Shown here: piece by piece, positions 1-7,768 of the stretch
Numbering within the stretch: position 1 is the first letter of the stretch
How the letters are laid out: each line of letters begins with the position of its first letter
From: SG8-30 sp037443885
GTDB lineage: Bacteria > Pseudomonadota > Gammaproteobacteria > Steroidobacterales > Steroidobacteraceae
Length of the DNA: 33,789 nt
Assembly (NCBI GenBank): GCA_037443885.1
Contig: JBBINN010000005.1
Coordinates: 1 to 33,789 of the forward strand
Reading direction: 5' to 3'
Program-made: the position numbers and the translations under genes
The notes under the pieces: model-generated
Databases searched by the model: none
Seen by the model: only the letters and a program-made list of their open reading frames with translations
What the model was told of the DNA's origin: nothing

Positions 1-638
1 TGGCCGTGGCCGCCGAGCAGCAGCAGCGTGCGCGGGCCGAACTTCGCGAGCACCGCCTGCGCCGCGGCCAGCCTCGCCTCCTCCGGAGCCTGCGGGGACA
101 CGGGCGGCGGCGGATCGAGTGGCGCGGCGCCTTCGCTCCAGGCCGTATCCGCGGGCACGATCAAGCTCGCCGGACCGCCGAAGGCGCGCGCCGCGGTGAG
201 CGCCGCCGCCGCCATGGCTCCAGCCGCGGCCGGCGACGGGACCGACTGCACCCAGCAGGAGAACGGCCCGGCGACGGCCGCGACGTCGGTCGTGAGCGGC
301 GCGTCGAGCGCGAGGTGGCCGCTCGCGTGGTCGCCGATGAGGTTGACCATGGGGCTGCGGGCGCGGCGGGCGTTGTGCAGGTTGGCGCAGCCGTGGGCGA
401 GGCCCGGGCCGAGGTGCAGCAGGGTCGCGGCCGGGTGGCCGGCCATGCGCGCGTAGCCGTCCGCAGCGCCGGTCACCACGCCCTCGAACAGCCCGAGCAC
501 AGCGCGAACGCCCGGCACGTCGTCGAGGGCGCGCACCAGCGCCATCTCGGAGGTGCCGGGATTGGCGAAGATCGTGTCCACGCCGCCGCGGTGCAGCGTC
601 TCGAGGATGGCCTGCGCGCCCTTCATGTGGAGCCTCAT
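1..638 (-). CDS. ThDP-dependent acetolactate synthase-like enzyme, N-terminal part
   Basis: The gene runs off the left edge, so only about the first 212 residues are present. They resemble the pyrimidine-binding domain of thiamine diphosphate enzymes annotated as acetolactate synthase large subunit. Near residue 22 is FANPGTSE, and further on LFEGVVTGAADGYARMAG holds the glutamate that in this superfamily activates the cofactor. HLGPGLAHG and NLIGDHA follow. The start may be the ATG at 638 or the in-frame ATG at 626 (MKGAQAIL), which fits the family better. The gene is divergent from the DOMON-like gene with under 50 bases between them. The true substrate is open: the family also includes benzoylformate-decarboxylase-like and 2-hydroxyacyl-CoA lyase-like members, and the C-terminal cofactor motif lies outside the window. 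There is no sign of an ilvN small subunit here. Confidence 0.8.
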   Translation of the reverse strand, partial: MRLHMKGAQAILETLHRGGVDTIFANPGTSEMALVRALDDVPGVRAVLGLFEGVVTGAADGYARMAGHPAATLLHLGPGLAHGCANLHNARRARSPMVNLIGDHASGHLALDAPLTTDVAAVAGPFSCWVQSVPSPAAAGAMAAAALTAARAFGGPASLIVPADTAWSEGAAPLDPPPPVSPQAPEEARLAAAQAVLAKFGPRTLLLLGGHG

Positions 639-677
639 AATGCGTCCGGTCGCAATCTGCAGTCTGCCAGAACCCCC

Positions 678-1238
678 GTGACGCAGCCCCTCCCGCTCAC
701 CTGCCATCCGGATTCGCCCTGCCCGGCACTCGGATCCGTCGCCGTCGATGCGCGACGGTCGCGCGGCGGCGCCAGCCTCGAGCTCGAGTACAGGATCGCG
801 GGCGACATCGCCGCGCTGAGAATCCCAGCCCCGGCTCCGCCGCGGCGCATCGCCGGGCTGTGGCAGCACACCTGCCTCGAGGCCTTCGTGGGCATCGAGG
901 GGTCGCCGTCCTACCTCGAGCTAAACCTCGCGCCTTCGGGCGAGTGGGCCGCATGGAACTTCGACGGCTACCGCGCCGGAATGCGCGAGGCGGACATTCC
1001 GGCGCCCCGGATCGAGAGTCGAAGCGGGCCGGACACGCTCCTGCTGCGCGCGGAGGTGGATCTCACCGGCCAGCCGTGGCTCGCGGCGGCCGGAACCTGG
1101 CAGGCCGGCTTCGCTGCGGTCATCGAGCGGCTCGACGGCTCGCTCTCCTGCTGGGCGCTCATGCACCCGCCGGGCCGCCCGGACTTCCACGCCGCCGCCG
1201 GCCGGTGTTCCCGTCTGCAGGGTAAGCTTGGCGCATGA
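678..1238 (+). CDS. DOMON-like domain-containing protein
   Basis: The predicted protein has 186 residues and begins at a GTG. The open frame extends far upstream, but that part is antisense to the ThDP gene and looks like no protein, so the first GTG ahead of the conserved region was chosen. The family pattern is LWQHTCLEAF followed by YLELNLAPSGEWAAWNFDGYR, as in short proteins annotated DOMON-like in proteobacteria. DOMON folds elsewhere bind heme or sugars, but no ligand is known for this short branch. No signal peptide is evident. Its stop overlaps the ATG of the NamZ-like gene (ATGA), so the two are probably translationally coupled, hinting at a shared sugar or cell-wall role. That link is inference. 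Confidence 0.8.
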   Translation: MTQPLPLTCHPDSPCPALGSVAVDARRSRGGASLELEYRIAGDIAALRIPAPAPPRRIAGLWQHTCLEAFVGIEGSPSYLELNLAPSGEWAAWNFDGYRAGMREADIPAPRIESRSGPDTLLLRAEVDLTGQPWLAAAGTWQAGFAAVIERLDGSLSCWALMHPPGRPDFHAAAGRCSRLQGKLGA

Positions 1239-2446
1239 AAGTCCAGTTCGGCATCGACCGTCTCCTGCAGGATGACGACCTGCGCAGGCCGCTCGTGGGC
1301 CGCCGCGTCGCGCTGCTGGCGCACCCGGCGTCGGTCACCTCGACCCTGACGCATTCGCTCGATGCGCTCGGCGCGCTCCCTGGATTGTCGCTCACCGCGG
1401 CCTTCGGGCCGCAGCACGGGCTGCGCGGCGACAAGCAGGACAACATGATCGAGTCGGAGGACTTCATCGACCCGGCTCGCGGCATCCCGGTCTTCAGCCT
1501 CTACGGCGAGGTGCGCCGGGCGACGCCGCGCATGATGGAGAGCTTCGATGTCCTGCTGGTGGACCTGCAGGACCTGGGCTGCCGCATCTACACCTTCATC
1601 ACCACGCTGCGCTACGTACTGGAGGCCGCCGCCGCGCACGGCAAGGCCGTGTGGGTGCTCGACCGGCCGAACCCCATCGGGCGCCCAGTCGAGGGCCTGA
1701 CGCTGCGCCCCGGCTGGGAGAGCTTCGTCGGCGCCGGCCCGCTGCCCATGCGCCACGGCCTGACACTCGGCGAGCTGGCCGAATGGTTCAAACACAAGCT
1801 CAGGCTCGACGTCGAGCTGGAAGTGGTCACGATGCAGGGCTGGCGGCCCGAGGCGGCTCCCGGCTACGGCTGGCCGCTCGGCGTGCGCAGCTGGGTGAAC
1901 CCGAGCCCCAATGCGCCGAACCTGTCCATGGCGCGCTGCTACCCCGGCTCGGTGATGCTCGAGGGCACGACGCTCTCCGAAGGCCGCGGCACCACCCGGC
2001 CGCTCGAACTCCTCGGCGCGCCCGACATCGACGGCGAAGCCTTGCTCGCCGAGATGCGCCGGCTCGCGCCGCGGTGGCTCGCCGGCTGCCGGATCCGCCC
2101 GTGCTGGTTCGAGCCGACTTTTCACAAACACGTCGGCAAGCTCTGCTCGGGGCTGCAGGTGCACGTGGACGACCCCGGCTACCACCACGAGGACTTCTTT
2201 CCCTGGCGCCTGTTCGCGCTGGCCTTAAAGGCGCTGCGCCGGCTGCGGCCCGACTATCCCCTCTGGCGCGACTTCCCCTACGAGTACGAAACAGGCCGCC
2301 TCGCCATCGACCTCATCAACGGCAGCACGCTGCTGCGCGAGTGGGTGGACGACCCGGCCGCGACGCCGGGCGACCTCGATGCCCTCGCGGGCGTGGATGA
2401 GACGACGTGGATCGAGACCCGCGAGCCGTGGCACCTGTACCGTTGA
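1235..2446 (+). CDS. NamZ/DUF1343 family protein (exo-beta-N-acetylmuramidase-like, GH171)
   Basis: The protein of 403 residues matches the DUF1343 family along its length. Visible features are an N-terminal Rossmann-like part with VALLAHPASV, the segment FGPQHGLRGDKQDN near residues 57-70, VLLVDLQDLGCRIYTF near 106-121, VLDRPNPIGR, and SEGRGTTRP. Bacillus NamZ of this family removes N-acetylmuramic acid from the non-reducing end of muropeptides or glycan fragments, so a role in peptidoglycan turnover is plausible. Two points are unusual. No signal peptide is visible, unlike the secreted Bacillus protein. The segment usually read as GPEHG has glutamine here (Q60), so activity should not be assumed. 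It overlaps the preceding stop by ATGA and its own stop overlaps the next start. Confidence 0.85.
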   Translation: MKVQFGIDRLLQDDDLRRPLVGRRVALLAHPASVTSTLTHSLDALGALPGLSLTAAFGPQHGLRGDKQDNMIESEDFIDPARGIPVFSLYGEVRRATPRMMESFDVLLVDLQDLGCRIYTFITTLRYVLEAAAAHGKAVWVLDRPNPIGRPVEGLTLRPGWESFVGAGPLPMRHGLTLGELAEWFKHKLRLDVELEVVTMQGWRPEAAPGYGWPLGVRSWVNPSPNAPNLSMARCYPGSVMLEGTTLSEGRGTTRPLELLGAPDIDGEALLAEMRRLAPRWLAGCRIRPCWFEPTFHKHVGKLCSGLQVHVDDPGYHHEDFFPWRLFALALKALRRLRPDYPLWRDFPYEYETGRLAIDLINGSTLLREWVDDPAATPGDLDALAGVDETTWIETREPWHLYR

Positions 2447-2898
2447 CCGAGGCACGGCGCAGCGGGTGGCTCGCGGCGCTCATGGTCTTCGGAGCGCTCG
2501 CGAGCGGCTGCGGCCAGCCGGACTCGCCGGAATCGCAGGTGCGCGCCGTGGTCGCGGAAGCCAGGGAGGCGGCCGAAGCCCGCGACGCCTCGCGGCTGTT
2601 CGGTCTCATCGCGTCGGACTACCGCGACCCGCGCGGCTTCGGTGCGGACGAACTCAAGCGCTACCTGCGCGGCTGGTTGATCGCCCACCAGAGCGTGCGG
2701 CTGCTGACCCGGGTGAACTCGGTCGAGTTCCCGGCCGAGGGCCTCGCGCGGCTGTCGGTGACCGTCGGCATGGTCGGGCGCGAGACCGGCGGCGAGGCCT
2801 GGGACCTCGCGGCCGACGTCTACGACCTCGACGTCACGCTCGCGCGCGAGGATGGCGAGTGGCGTGTCATCCGCGCCGACTGGCGGCGCGGCGGCTGA
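2443..2898 (+). CDS. Putative lipoprotein with an NTF2/SnoaL-like domain
   Basis: The predicted protein has about 151 residues. I place the start at the TTG (2443) that overlaps the upstream stop as TTGA, because it gives a compact signal peptide: two arginines, a hydrophobic run LAALMVFGALA, then SGC with Cys23 as the likely lipidated residue. GTG codons at 2407 and 2428 are alternatives but add a polar extension. The mature part, with EAARDASRLFGLIASDYRD-like helices and a C-terminal strand DVTLAREDGEWRVIRADW, has the look of the NTF2/SnoaL-like fold often found in small lipoproteins. No catalytic residues can be named. It closes the DOMON/NamZ unit and would lie at the membrane or cell envelope. 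Confidence 0.72.
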   Translation: MTEARRSGWLAALMVFGALASGCGQPDSPESQVRAVVAEAREAAEARDASRLFGLIASDYRDPRGFGADELKRYLRGWLIAHQSVRLLTRVNSVEFPAEGLARLSVTVGMVGRETGGEAWDLAADVYDLDVTLAREDGEWRVIRADWRRGG

Positions 2899-2906
2899 CA
2901 GCGCTC

Positions 2907-2925
2907 ACGCGCGCGATCCGCGCGT
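2907..2925. terminator. Candidate hairpin between convergent genes
   Basis: A perfect 7-base inverted repeat (ACGCGCG, loop CGATC, CGCGCGT) sits in the 36 bases between the convergent lipoprotein and cysteine synthase genes. It is GC-rich, with only two Ts after it, so it could end transcription from either side. In a genome this GC-rich, a short repeat may also be chance. Confidence 0.3.
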
Positions 2926-2934
2926 TGCGGCGCG

Positions 2935-3921
2935 TCATCCGTGGGCTGCCTCCAGCAACCCCTTCTGCGCCAGCCAATCCGGGTTGTAGAGCCGCGACTG
3001 GTACTTGTGGCCGCTGTCGCACAGCACCGTGACGATCGTGTGGCCGGGCCCCATCTCGCGCGCGACGGCGACCGCGCCGGCGACGTTGACGCCCGCGGCG
3101 CTGCCCAGGAAGAGACCTTCCTCGCGCAGCAGGCGGTGCACCATGGCGACGGCGGCGACATCGGTGACGTGCAAGGCATCGTCGATGGGCGCGTCCTGCA
3201 GGTTGGCCGTCACGCGGCCGATGCCGATGCCCTCGGTGATCGAGCCCGGGCCTTCCGCCTTCAGCTCGCCGAACTTGACCCAGCGGTACAGCGCGCTGCC
3301 CTGCGGGTCGGCCAGCACGATGCGTACCGACTCGCGGCGCTCCTTGAGGAAGGCCGACACCCCGCCGAGCGTGCCGCCGGTGCCGGTCGCGGCGACGAAG
3401 GCGTCGACACGGCCGCCGGTGTCGCGCCAGATCTCGGCACCGGTCGTGTGGTAGTGGCCGTCGCGGTTCGCGGTGTTGTCGAACTGGTTGGCCCACACGG
3501 CACCGGGGATGTCCTCGGCGCGGCGTTTCGCCACCTTCTGGTAGTGGTTCGGGTCGGCGTAGGGCACGGGCTTCACGAGCTCGAGCTCGACGTCCAGCGC
3601 GCGCAGGATCTCGAATTTCTCGGGCGACTGGTTGTCCGGGCAGACGATGACGCAGCGGTAGCCGCGCGCGTGGCACAGGTGCGCGAGCGCGATGCCCGTG
3701 TTGCCCGCCGTGCCCTCTACGACAGTGCCGCCCGGCGCAAGCCGGCCGTCGCGTTCCGCCGCCTCGATGATCGCCCTCGCCGCGCGGTCCTTGACCGAGC
3801 CGCCCGGGTTCATGAACTCGGCTTTCCCGAGAATCTCGCAGCCGGTTTCTGCGGAAAGTCTGGCGAGACGGATCAGCGGAGTATCGCCGACCGCTCCAGC
3901 GAAGCCCTCACGGATGTCCAT
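2935..3921 (-). CDS. cysK: Cysteine synthase (O-acetylserine sulfhydrylase), PLP-dependent
   Basis: The enzyme replaces the acetyl group of O-acetylserine with sulfide to give cysteine, the final step of the pathway encoded just upstream. It has 328 residues in the PLP fold-type II family. VGDTPLIRL lies near the N-terminus. The PLP lysine is in NPGGSVKDRAA. The substrate loop is EGTAGNTGIALAH, the phosphate-binding loop is ATGTGGTLGG, and CDSGHKYQSRLYN is near the end. NPGGSVKDR is closer to CysM and cystathionine beta-synthase than to the enterobacterial CysK sequence, so the symbol is a pathway name rather than strict orthology. It is the last gene of the cys operon, 19 bases after cysG. 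The longer open frame upstream of the ATG is cysG sequence read out of frame and was discarded. Confidence 0.9.
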   Translation of the reverse strand: MDIREGFAGAVGDTPLIRLARLSAETGCEILGKAEFMNPGGSVKDRAARAIIEAAERDGRLAPGGTVVEGTAGNTGIALAHLCHARGYRCVIVCPDNQSPEKFEILRALDVELELVKPVPYADPNHYQKVAKRRAEDIPGAVWANQFDNTANRDGHYHTTGAEIWRDTGGRVDAFVAATGTGGTLGGVSAFLKERRESVRIVLADPQGSALYRWVKFGELKAEGPGSITEGIGIGRVTANLQDAPIDDALHVTDVAAVAMVHRLLREEGLFLGSAAGVNVAGAVAVAREMGPGHTIVTVLCDSGHKYQSRLYNPDWLAQKGLLEAAHG

Positions 3922-3940
3922 GCCCCCGCTCCCGATGCGT

Positions 3941-5374
3941 TCAGGCCGCGCGCAGGCCCTGTCCGATGATAGCCGCAGGCGCCACGACGGGTGCAGCGCC
4001 GAACCAGCCGAGCGCGCCGGCATGCCGCGCCACCTCCCCCACCACGATGAGCGACGGCGAAGCGACTCGCTCGGCCTCGGCGAGCGCGGGCAGCGTCGAC
4101 AGGTCGCCGAGCAGCACGCGCTGCTCCGCGCGCGTCCCGTTCTCGATGATCGCCGCCGGTGTCGAGGCTGCCCGGCCGTGGCGCAGGAGCTCCGCCGCAA
4201 GCCGAGGCAGCGTGCCGGCCCCCATGTAGACGGCCAGCGTCTCGTCGCTGCGTGCCAGCCCGCGCCAGTCCACCGCATCGATGGATTCCCGGCAGTGCGC
4301 GGTGACGAAGCGCACGCTGCGGGCGTGGTCGCGGTGGGTCAGCGGGATGCCCGCATAGGCCGCGCAGGCCAGCGCCGCGGTCACGCCCGGAACGACCTCG
4401 TAGGGAACGCCGATCCCGCGCAGGAACTGCAGCTCCTCGCCGCCGCGGCCGAAGATGAACGGGTCGCCGCCCTTCAGACGCACCACGTGCAGGCCGCAGG
4501 CCGCATGCCCGGCCAGGAGCTCGTGAATGCGCGCCTGCGCGACGCTGTGACCCTGTGCCGACTTGCCGACCTCGATCAGCTCGGCCTCGCGCCGCACGAG
4601 CGCGAGGATCTCCGGCGACACCAGCCGGTCGTGCAGCACCACGTCGGCCGACTGCAGCGCACGCAGCGCGGCGAGCGTCAGCAGGCCCGGGTCGCCGGGC
4701 CCGGCGCCGACCAGCGTGACGCGCCCGCCGGATTCGGCCGCGGCGCCTTCCCGCAGGCGCCGTGCCAGCGCCGCTGCAGCGCCCGCCTCATCGCGCGCAC
4801 GCAGCCGCTGTGCCACCGGCCCGTGGAGGATCCAGTCGTAGAGCCGGCGCCGTTCGCGCAGGTCGACGGCCGCGGCCTTGATGCGCCCGCGCCAGTCGGC
4901 GAGGAAGGTCGCCAGCCGGCCGATCGAGCCGTCCACGACGGTCTCGATGCGCTCGCGCAGGAACCGGGCCAGCACGGGCGCAGTACCGGCCGTCGAGATC
5001 GCGACCACCAGCGGCGAGCGGTCGACGATCGCCGGCAGGATGGCATCGGACAGCTCGAGGTCGTCCACCACGTTGACCGGGATGCCGCGCGCCCGGGCCG
5101 CCACCGCGACGGCCGCATTGACTTCCCGATCGTCGGTCGCGGCGATGACGAAGGCCGCGCCGTCGAGATACGCCGGCTCGAATAAGGCAGCGATGTGCTC
5201 CACCTCGCCGCTGGCCGCCCGGGCGGCGAGCGCCGGGCTGAGCGCGGGCGCGACGACCCGGATGGCCGGGCCGGCGGCGTGGACCAGGTCCACCTTGCGC
5301 CCGGCAATGACGCCGCCGCCCACGACGACGGCGGTCCGGCCGCGCAGGTCGAGGAACAATGGCAGGTAGCGCAT
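3941..5374 (-). CDS. cysG: Siroheme synthase CysG (fused dehydrogenase/ferrochelatase and methyltransferase)
   Basis: CysG turns uroporphyrinogen III into siroheme, the cofactor of the sulfite reductase encoded two genes upstream. The 477 residues hold both usual halves. Residues 1 to about 210 are the NAD-dependent precorrin-2 dehydrogenase and ferrochelatase part, with VVVGGGVIAGRK, AATDDREVN and the catalytic-type Asp104 in NVVDD. From about 218 comes the SAM-dependent uroporphyrinogen methyltransferase, with VGAGPGDPGLLTL, VVRLKGGDPFIFGRGGEE, VVPGVTAA and GIPLTHR. By alignment, the serine that is phosphorylated in Salmonella CysG (position 128) is threonine here (AISTAG). The ATG at 5374 gives MRYLPLFLDL, which matches the family start; the upstream open frame belongs to cysH. 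It follows cysH by 8 bases. Confidence 0.95.
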   Translation of the reverse strand: MRYLPLFLDLRGRTAVVVGGGVIAGRKVDLVHAAGPAIRVVAPALSPALAARAASGEVEHIAALFEPAYLDGAAFVIAATDDREVNAAVAVAARARGIPVNVVDDLELSDAILPAIVDRSPLVVAISTAGTAPVLARFLRERIETVVDGSIGRLATFLADWRGRIKAAAVDLRERRRLYDWILHGPVAQRLRARDEAGAAAALARRLREGAAAESGGRVTLVGAGPGDPGLLTLAALRALQSADVVLHDRLVSPEILALVRREAELIEVGKSAQGHSVAQARIHELLAGHAACGLHVVRLKGGDPFIFGRGGEELQFLRGIGVPYEVVPGVTAALACAAYAGIPLTHRDHARSVRFVTAHCRESIDAVDWRGLARSDETLAVYMGAGTLPRLAAELLRHGRAASTPAAIIENGTRAEQRVLLGDLSTLPALAEAERVASPSLIVVGEVARHAGALGWFGAAPVVAPAAIIGQGLRAA

Positions 5375-5382
5375 CGCGGCCC

Positions 5383-6102
5383 TCAGCCTTCCAGTCCGTG
5401 GATGCCGCACTCGCGCTTCAGGCCGAAAAAGCGCGTGGCCTCCGCCGAGCCTGCCTCTGCCAGCGAGCGTGTCGTATGCCAGTCGCCGATCGAGACGTAG
5501 CCCTGTTCCCAGAGCGGGTGGTAGGGCAGTTCGTGCTCCTGCAGGTAGCGGCCGATGTCCCGGTCGGTCCAGTCGAAGATCGGGTGCAGCTTGAAGCGGC
5601 CGTCGCGCAGCTCGAGCGGGCGGATTCGGGCGCGGCTCGTCGTCTGGGCCCTGCGTAGTCCGGCGATCCAGGTGCCGGCGTTCAGATCGGCGAGCGCGCG
5701 CTTCATCGGCTCGACCTTGTGGATGGCGTTGTAGCGCTCGATTTCCTCGAGCCCCCTCTCCCAGAGCTTGCCGTACCGCGCCTCTAACCACGCCGGCGAC
5801 ACCTGCGGCAGGTAGACCTTCAGATTCAGGCCAAGCCGCATGGTCAGGTCGTCAATGAACTGGTAGGTGTCCGGAAAAAGGTAGCCGGTGTCGACCAGCA
5901 CCACCGGGATGTCCGGCCGCTGGCGCGTCACGAGGTGCAGCAGCACCGCCGCCTGTGCACCGAAGCTCGACGAGAGCACGTGCTCGCCGGGCAGATGCGC
6001 AAGCGCCCAGCGGACCCGGCCCGCCGCGTCGAGGGCCTCCAGCTCGGCATTGGCGCGCTCGACCGCCAGCTCGTCGCGCGAATCCACGACTGAAGAGGTC
6101 AC
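5383..6102 (-). CDS. cysH: Phosphoadenylyl-sulfate (PAPS) reductase
   Basis: CysH reduces activated sulfate to sulfite with thioredoxin-type electrons. The protein has 239 residues from a GTG start that overlaps the cysI stop as GTGA. The nucleotide-binding loop is SSSFGAQ (44-50), followed by VLVDTGYLFPDTYQF. The C-terminus carries the reactive cysteine in KRECGIHGLEG (Cys232). The CC and CxxC pairs that hold the 4Fe-4S cluster in APS reductases are absent: the corresponding site reads YNAIHKVEPM. This points to the PAPS-specific, cluster-free type, which requires an APS kinase (cysC or cysNC) elsewhere in the genome. An arginine-rich open-frame extension upstream of the GTG is antisense-like cysI sequence and was excluded. 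Confidence 0.95.
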   Translation of the reverse strand: MTSSVVDSRDELAVERANAELEALDAAGRVRWALAHLPGEHVLSSSFGAQAAVLLHLVTRQRPDIPVVLVDTGYLFPDTYQFIDDLTMRLGLNLKVYLPQVSPAWLEARYGKLWERGLEEIERYNAIHKVEPMKRALADLNAGTWIAGLRRAQTTSRARIRPLELRDGRFKLHPIFDWTDRDIGRYLQEHELPYHPLWEQGYVSIGDWHTTRSLAEAGSAEATRFFGLKRECGIHGLEG

Positions 6103-7766
6103 GCCCTTGCTCCCTCGCCCAGCCGCCCGCTGCGCCAGAGGAAGTCGCCGAACCGCTCGCCCGGCATGCGCTCCCGCGCCCACGTGCCGATCAGCTCGTC
6201 GAGCAGCGGCAGGAACGCGGCCTCCTCGAGGTTCTCGCGGTACAGCACGTTGAGGCGCTGGCCCCGGCCGTCGCCGCCGAGATGCAGGTTGTAGCGCCCC
6301 GGCGCCTTGCCGATGAGGCCGATCTCGGCGAGGTAGGGCCTCGCGCAACCGTTGGGGCAGCCGGTGACGCGCAGCAGCAGCGGCTCGCCGGCCAGGCCGT
6401 GCAGGTCGAGCAGGCCCTGCACCTTTCGAAGCAGCGGGTGCAGGTAGCGTTCCGCCTCGGCCATCGCCAGGGGGCAGGTCGGCATCGCCACGCAGGCCAG
6501 CGCATCCCGCTGCAGGGGCGTGGCCGTCGCGTGCAGGTCGAGCGCGTGCTCGGCGACCAGCGCGTCGATGCGCGCCCGCTCGACCGCGGGGACGCCGGCG
6601 ATCACCACGTTCTGGTTCGCAGTGATGCGGAAGTCACCACGGTGCGCCTCGGCGATGCGGCGAAGGCCCGTGAGCCACGGCGCAGCCTCGCGGTCGGCGA
6701 TGCGCCCGGAGGGGATTCGCAGCGTCAGGTGCCAGCGCCCGTCGAAGCCTTCCTGCCAGCCGAAGCGGTCTCCGTTCGTCCTGAACTCGAACGGCCTTGC
6801 GGGCCCGAGCTTCACGCCGGCGCGCCGCTCGACCTCGCCGACGAACCAGTCGAGGCCGCGGTCGGCGATGGTGTACTTGAGCCGCGCGTGCTTGCGATTC
6901 GTCCGGTCGCCGAAGTCGCGCTGGGTCATGACCACCGCCTCGGCCACCGCCAGCAGCTGATCGGCCGGCAGGAAGCCCGCAACATCGGCGAGCCGCGGGT
7001 ACGTCGCCGCGTCGCCGTGGGTCGCGCCCATACCGCCGCCTACCGTCAGGTTGAAGCCGGCGAGGCGGCCGTCCTCGACGATCGCGATGAAGCCGAGGTC
7101 CTGCGCGAAGATATCCACGTCGTTGTCCGGCGGCACCGCGATCGCCGCCTTGAACTTGCGCGGCAGGAAGGTCCGCCCGTAGATCGGCTCCTCCTCCGGC
7201 TCGCCCACGAGCTTCTCGCCGTCGAGCCAGATCTCGTGCCAGGCGCGGGTCCGTGGCAACAGGTGCTCGGACAGGCGCTTCGCCCAGTCGGCGACCTCGG
7301 CGTGCACCGGCGACTCGACCGGGTTGACCGACGCGATGACGTTGCGATTCACGTCGCCGCAGGTGGCTATGGTGTCCATGAGCGCGGCGTCGATCGCCTG
7401 CATCGTCGCCTTCAGGTCGCGCTTGACGATGCCGTGGAACTGGAAGGTCTGGCGGGTGGTGAGCCGCAGCGTCGAGCCCGCGTGGCGCCGCGCCAGCTCG
7501 TCGATGGCGAGCCACTGCGCCGGGGTGCACACGCCGCCCGGCAGGCGCAGACGCACCATGAACCGCCACAGCGGCTCCAGCTTGCGCTGCCGGCGGTCCT
7601 CGCGGACATCGCGGTCGTCCTGCTGGTAGCTGCCGTGCAGCCGGAGCAGCTGCTGGTCGTCCTCGCGCAGCGCGCCGGTGTGCGCGTCGAGCAGGCTCTC
7701 GGACAGCGTGCCCCTGAGGCCGCGGCTCTCGCGCTTGATGCGCTCGACGGGCGTGAGTTCGGCCAT
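6099..7766 (-). CDS. cysI: Sulfite reductase hemoprotein subunit
   Basis: CysI carries siroheme and a 4Fe-4S cluster and reduces sulfite to sulfide with six electrons from CysJ. The 555 residues are close to the usual length (about 570). The cluster ligands are Cys425 and Cys431 in CVAMPTCPLAMAEAERY and Cys470 and Cys474 in TGCPNGCARPYLAE, with the family spacing CX5C and CX3C. LTTRQTFQFHG, CGDVNRNV and GMGATHGD, all typical of sulfite reductases, are also present. The ATG at 7766 (MAELTPVERIK) lies 2 bases after the cysJ stop. The open frame continues upstream, but that part is cysJ in another frame. Confidence 0.97.
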   Translation of the reverse strand: MAELTPVERIKRESRGLRGTLSESLLDAHTGALREDDQQLLRLHGSYQQDDRDVREDRRQRKLEPLWRFMVRLRLPGGVCTPAQWLAIDELARRHAGSTLRLTTRQTFQFHGIVKRDLKATMQAIDAALMDTIATCGDVNRNVIASVNPVESPVHAEVADWAKRLSEHLLPRTRAWHEIWLDGEKLVGEPEEEPIYGRTFLPRKFKAAIAVPPDNDVDIFAQDLGFIAIVEDGRLAGFNLTVGGGMGATHGDAATYPRLADVAGFLPADQLLAVAEAVVMTQRDFGDRTNRKHARLKYTIADRGLDWFVGEVERRAGVKLGPARPFEFRTNGDRFGWQEGFDGRWHLTLRIPSGRIADREAAPWLTGLRRIAEAHRGDFRITANQNVVIAGVPAVERARIDALVAEHALDLHATATPLQRDALACVAMPTCPLAMAEAERYLHPLLRKVQGLLDLHGLAGEPLLLRVTGCPNGCARPYLAEIGLIGKAPGRYNLHLGGDGRGQRLNVLYRENLEEAAFLPLLDELIGTWARERMPGERFGDFLWRSGRLGEGARA

Positions 7767-7768
7767 GG

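Noticed and set aside
6..677. Upstream extension of the DOMON-like reading frame
   Set aside because: Antisense to the ThDP enzyme gene, whose translation carries conserved motifs; the extension has none.
968..2188. Long open frame (406 codons) on the minus strand opposite the NamZ-like gene
   Set aside because: Arg/His/Ala-rich translation without recognisable motifs; it is the antisense of a well-matched gene, a common effect of high third-position GC.
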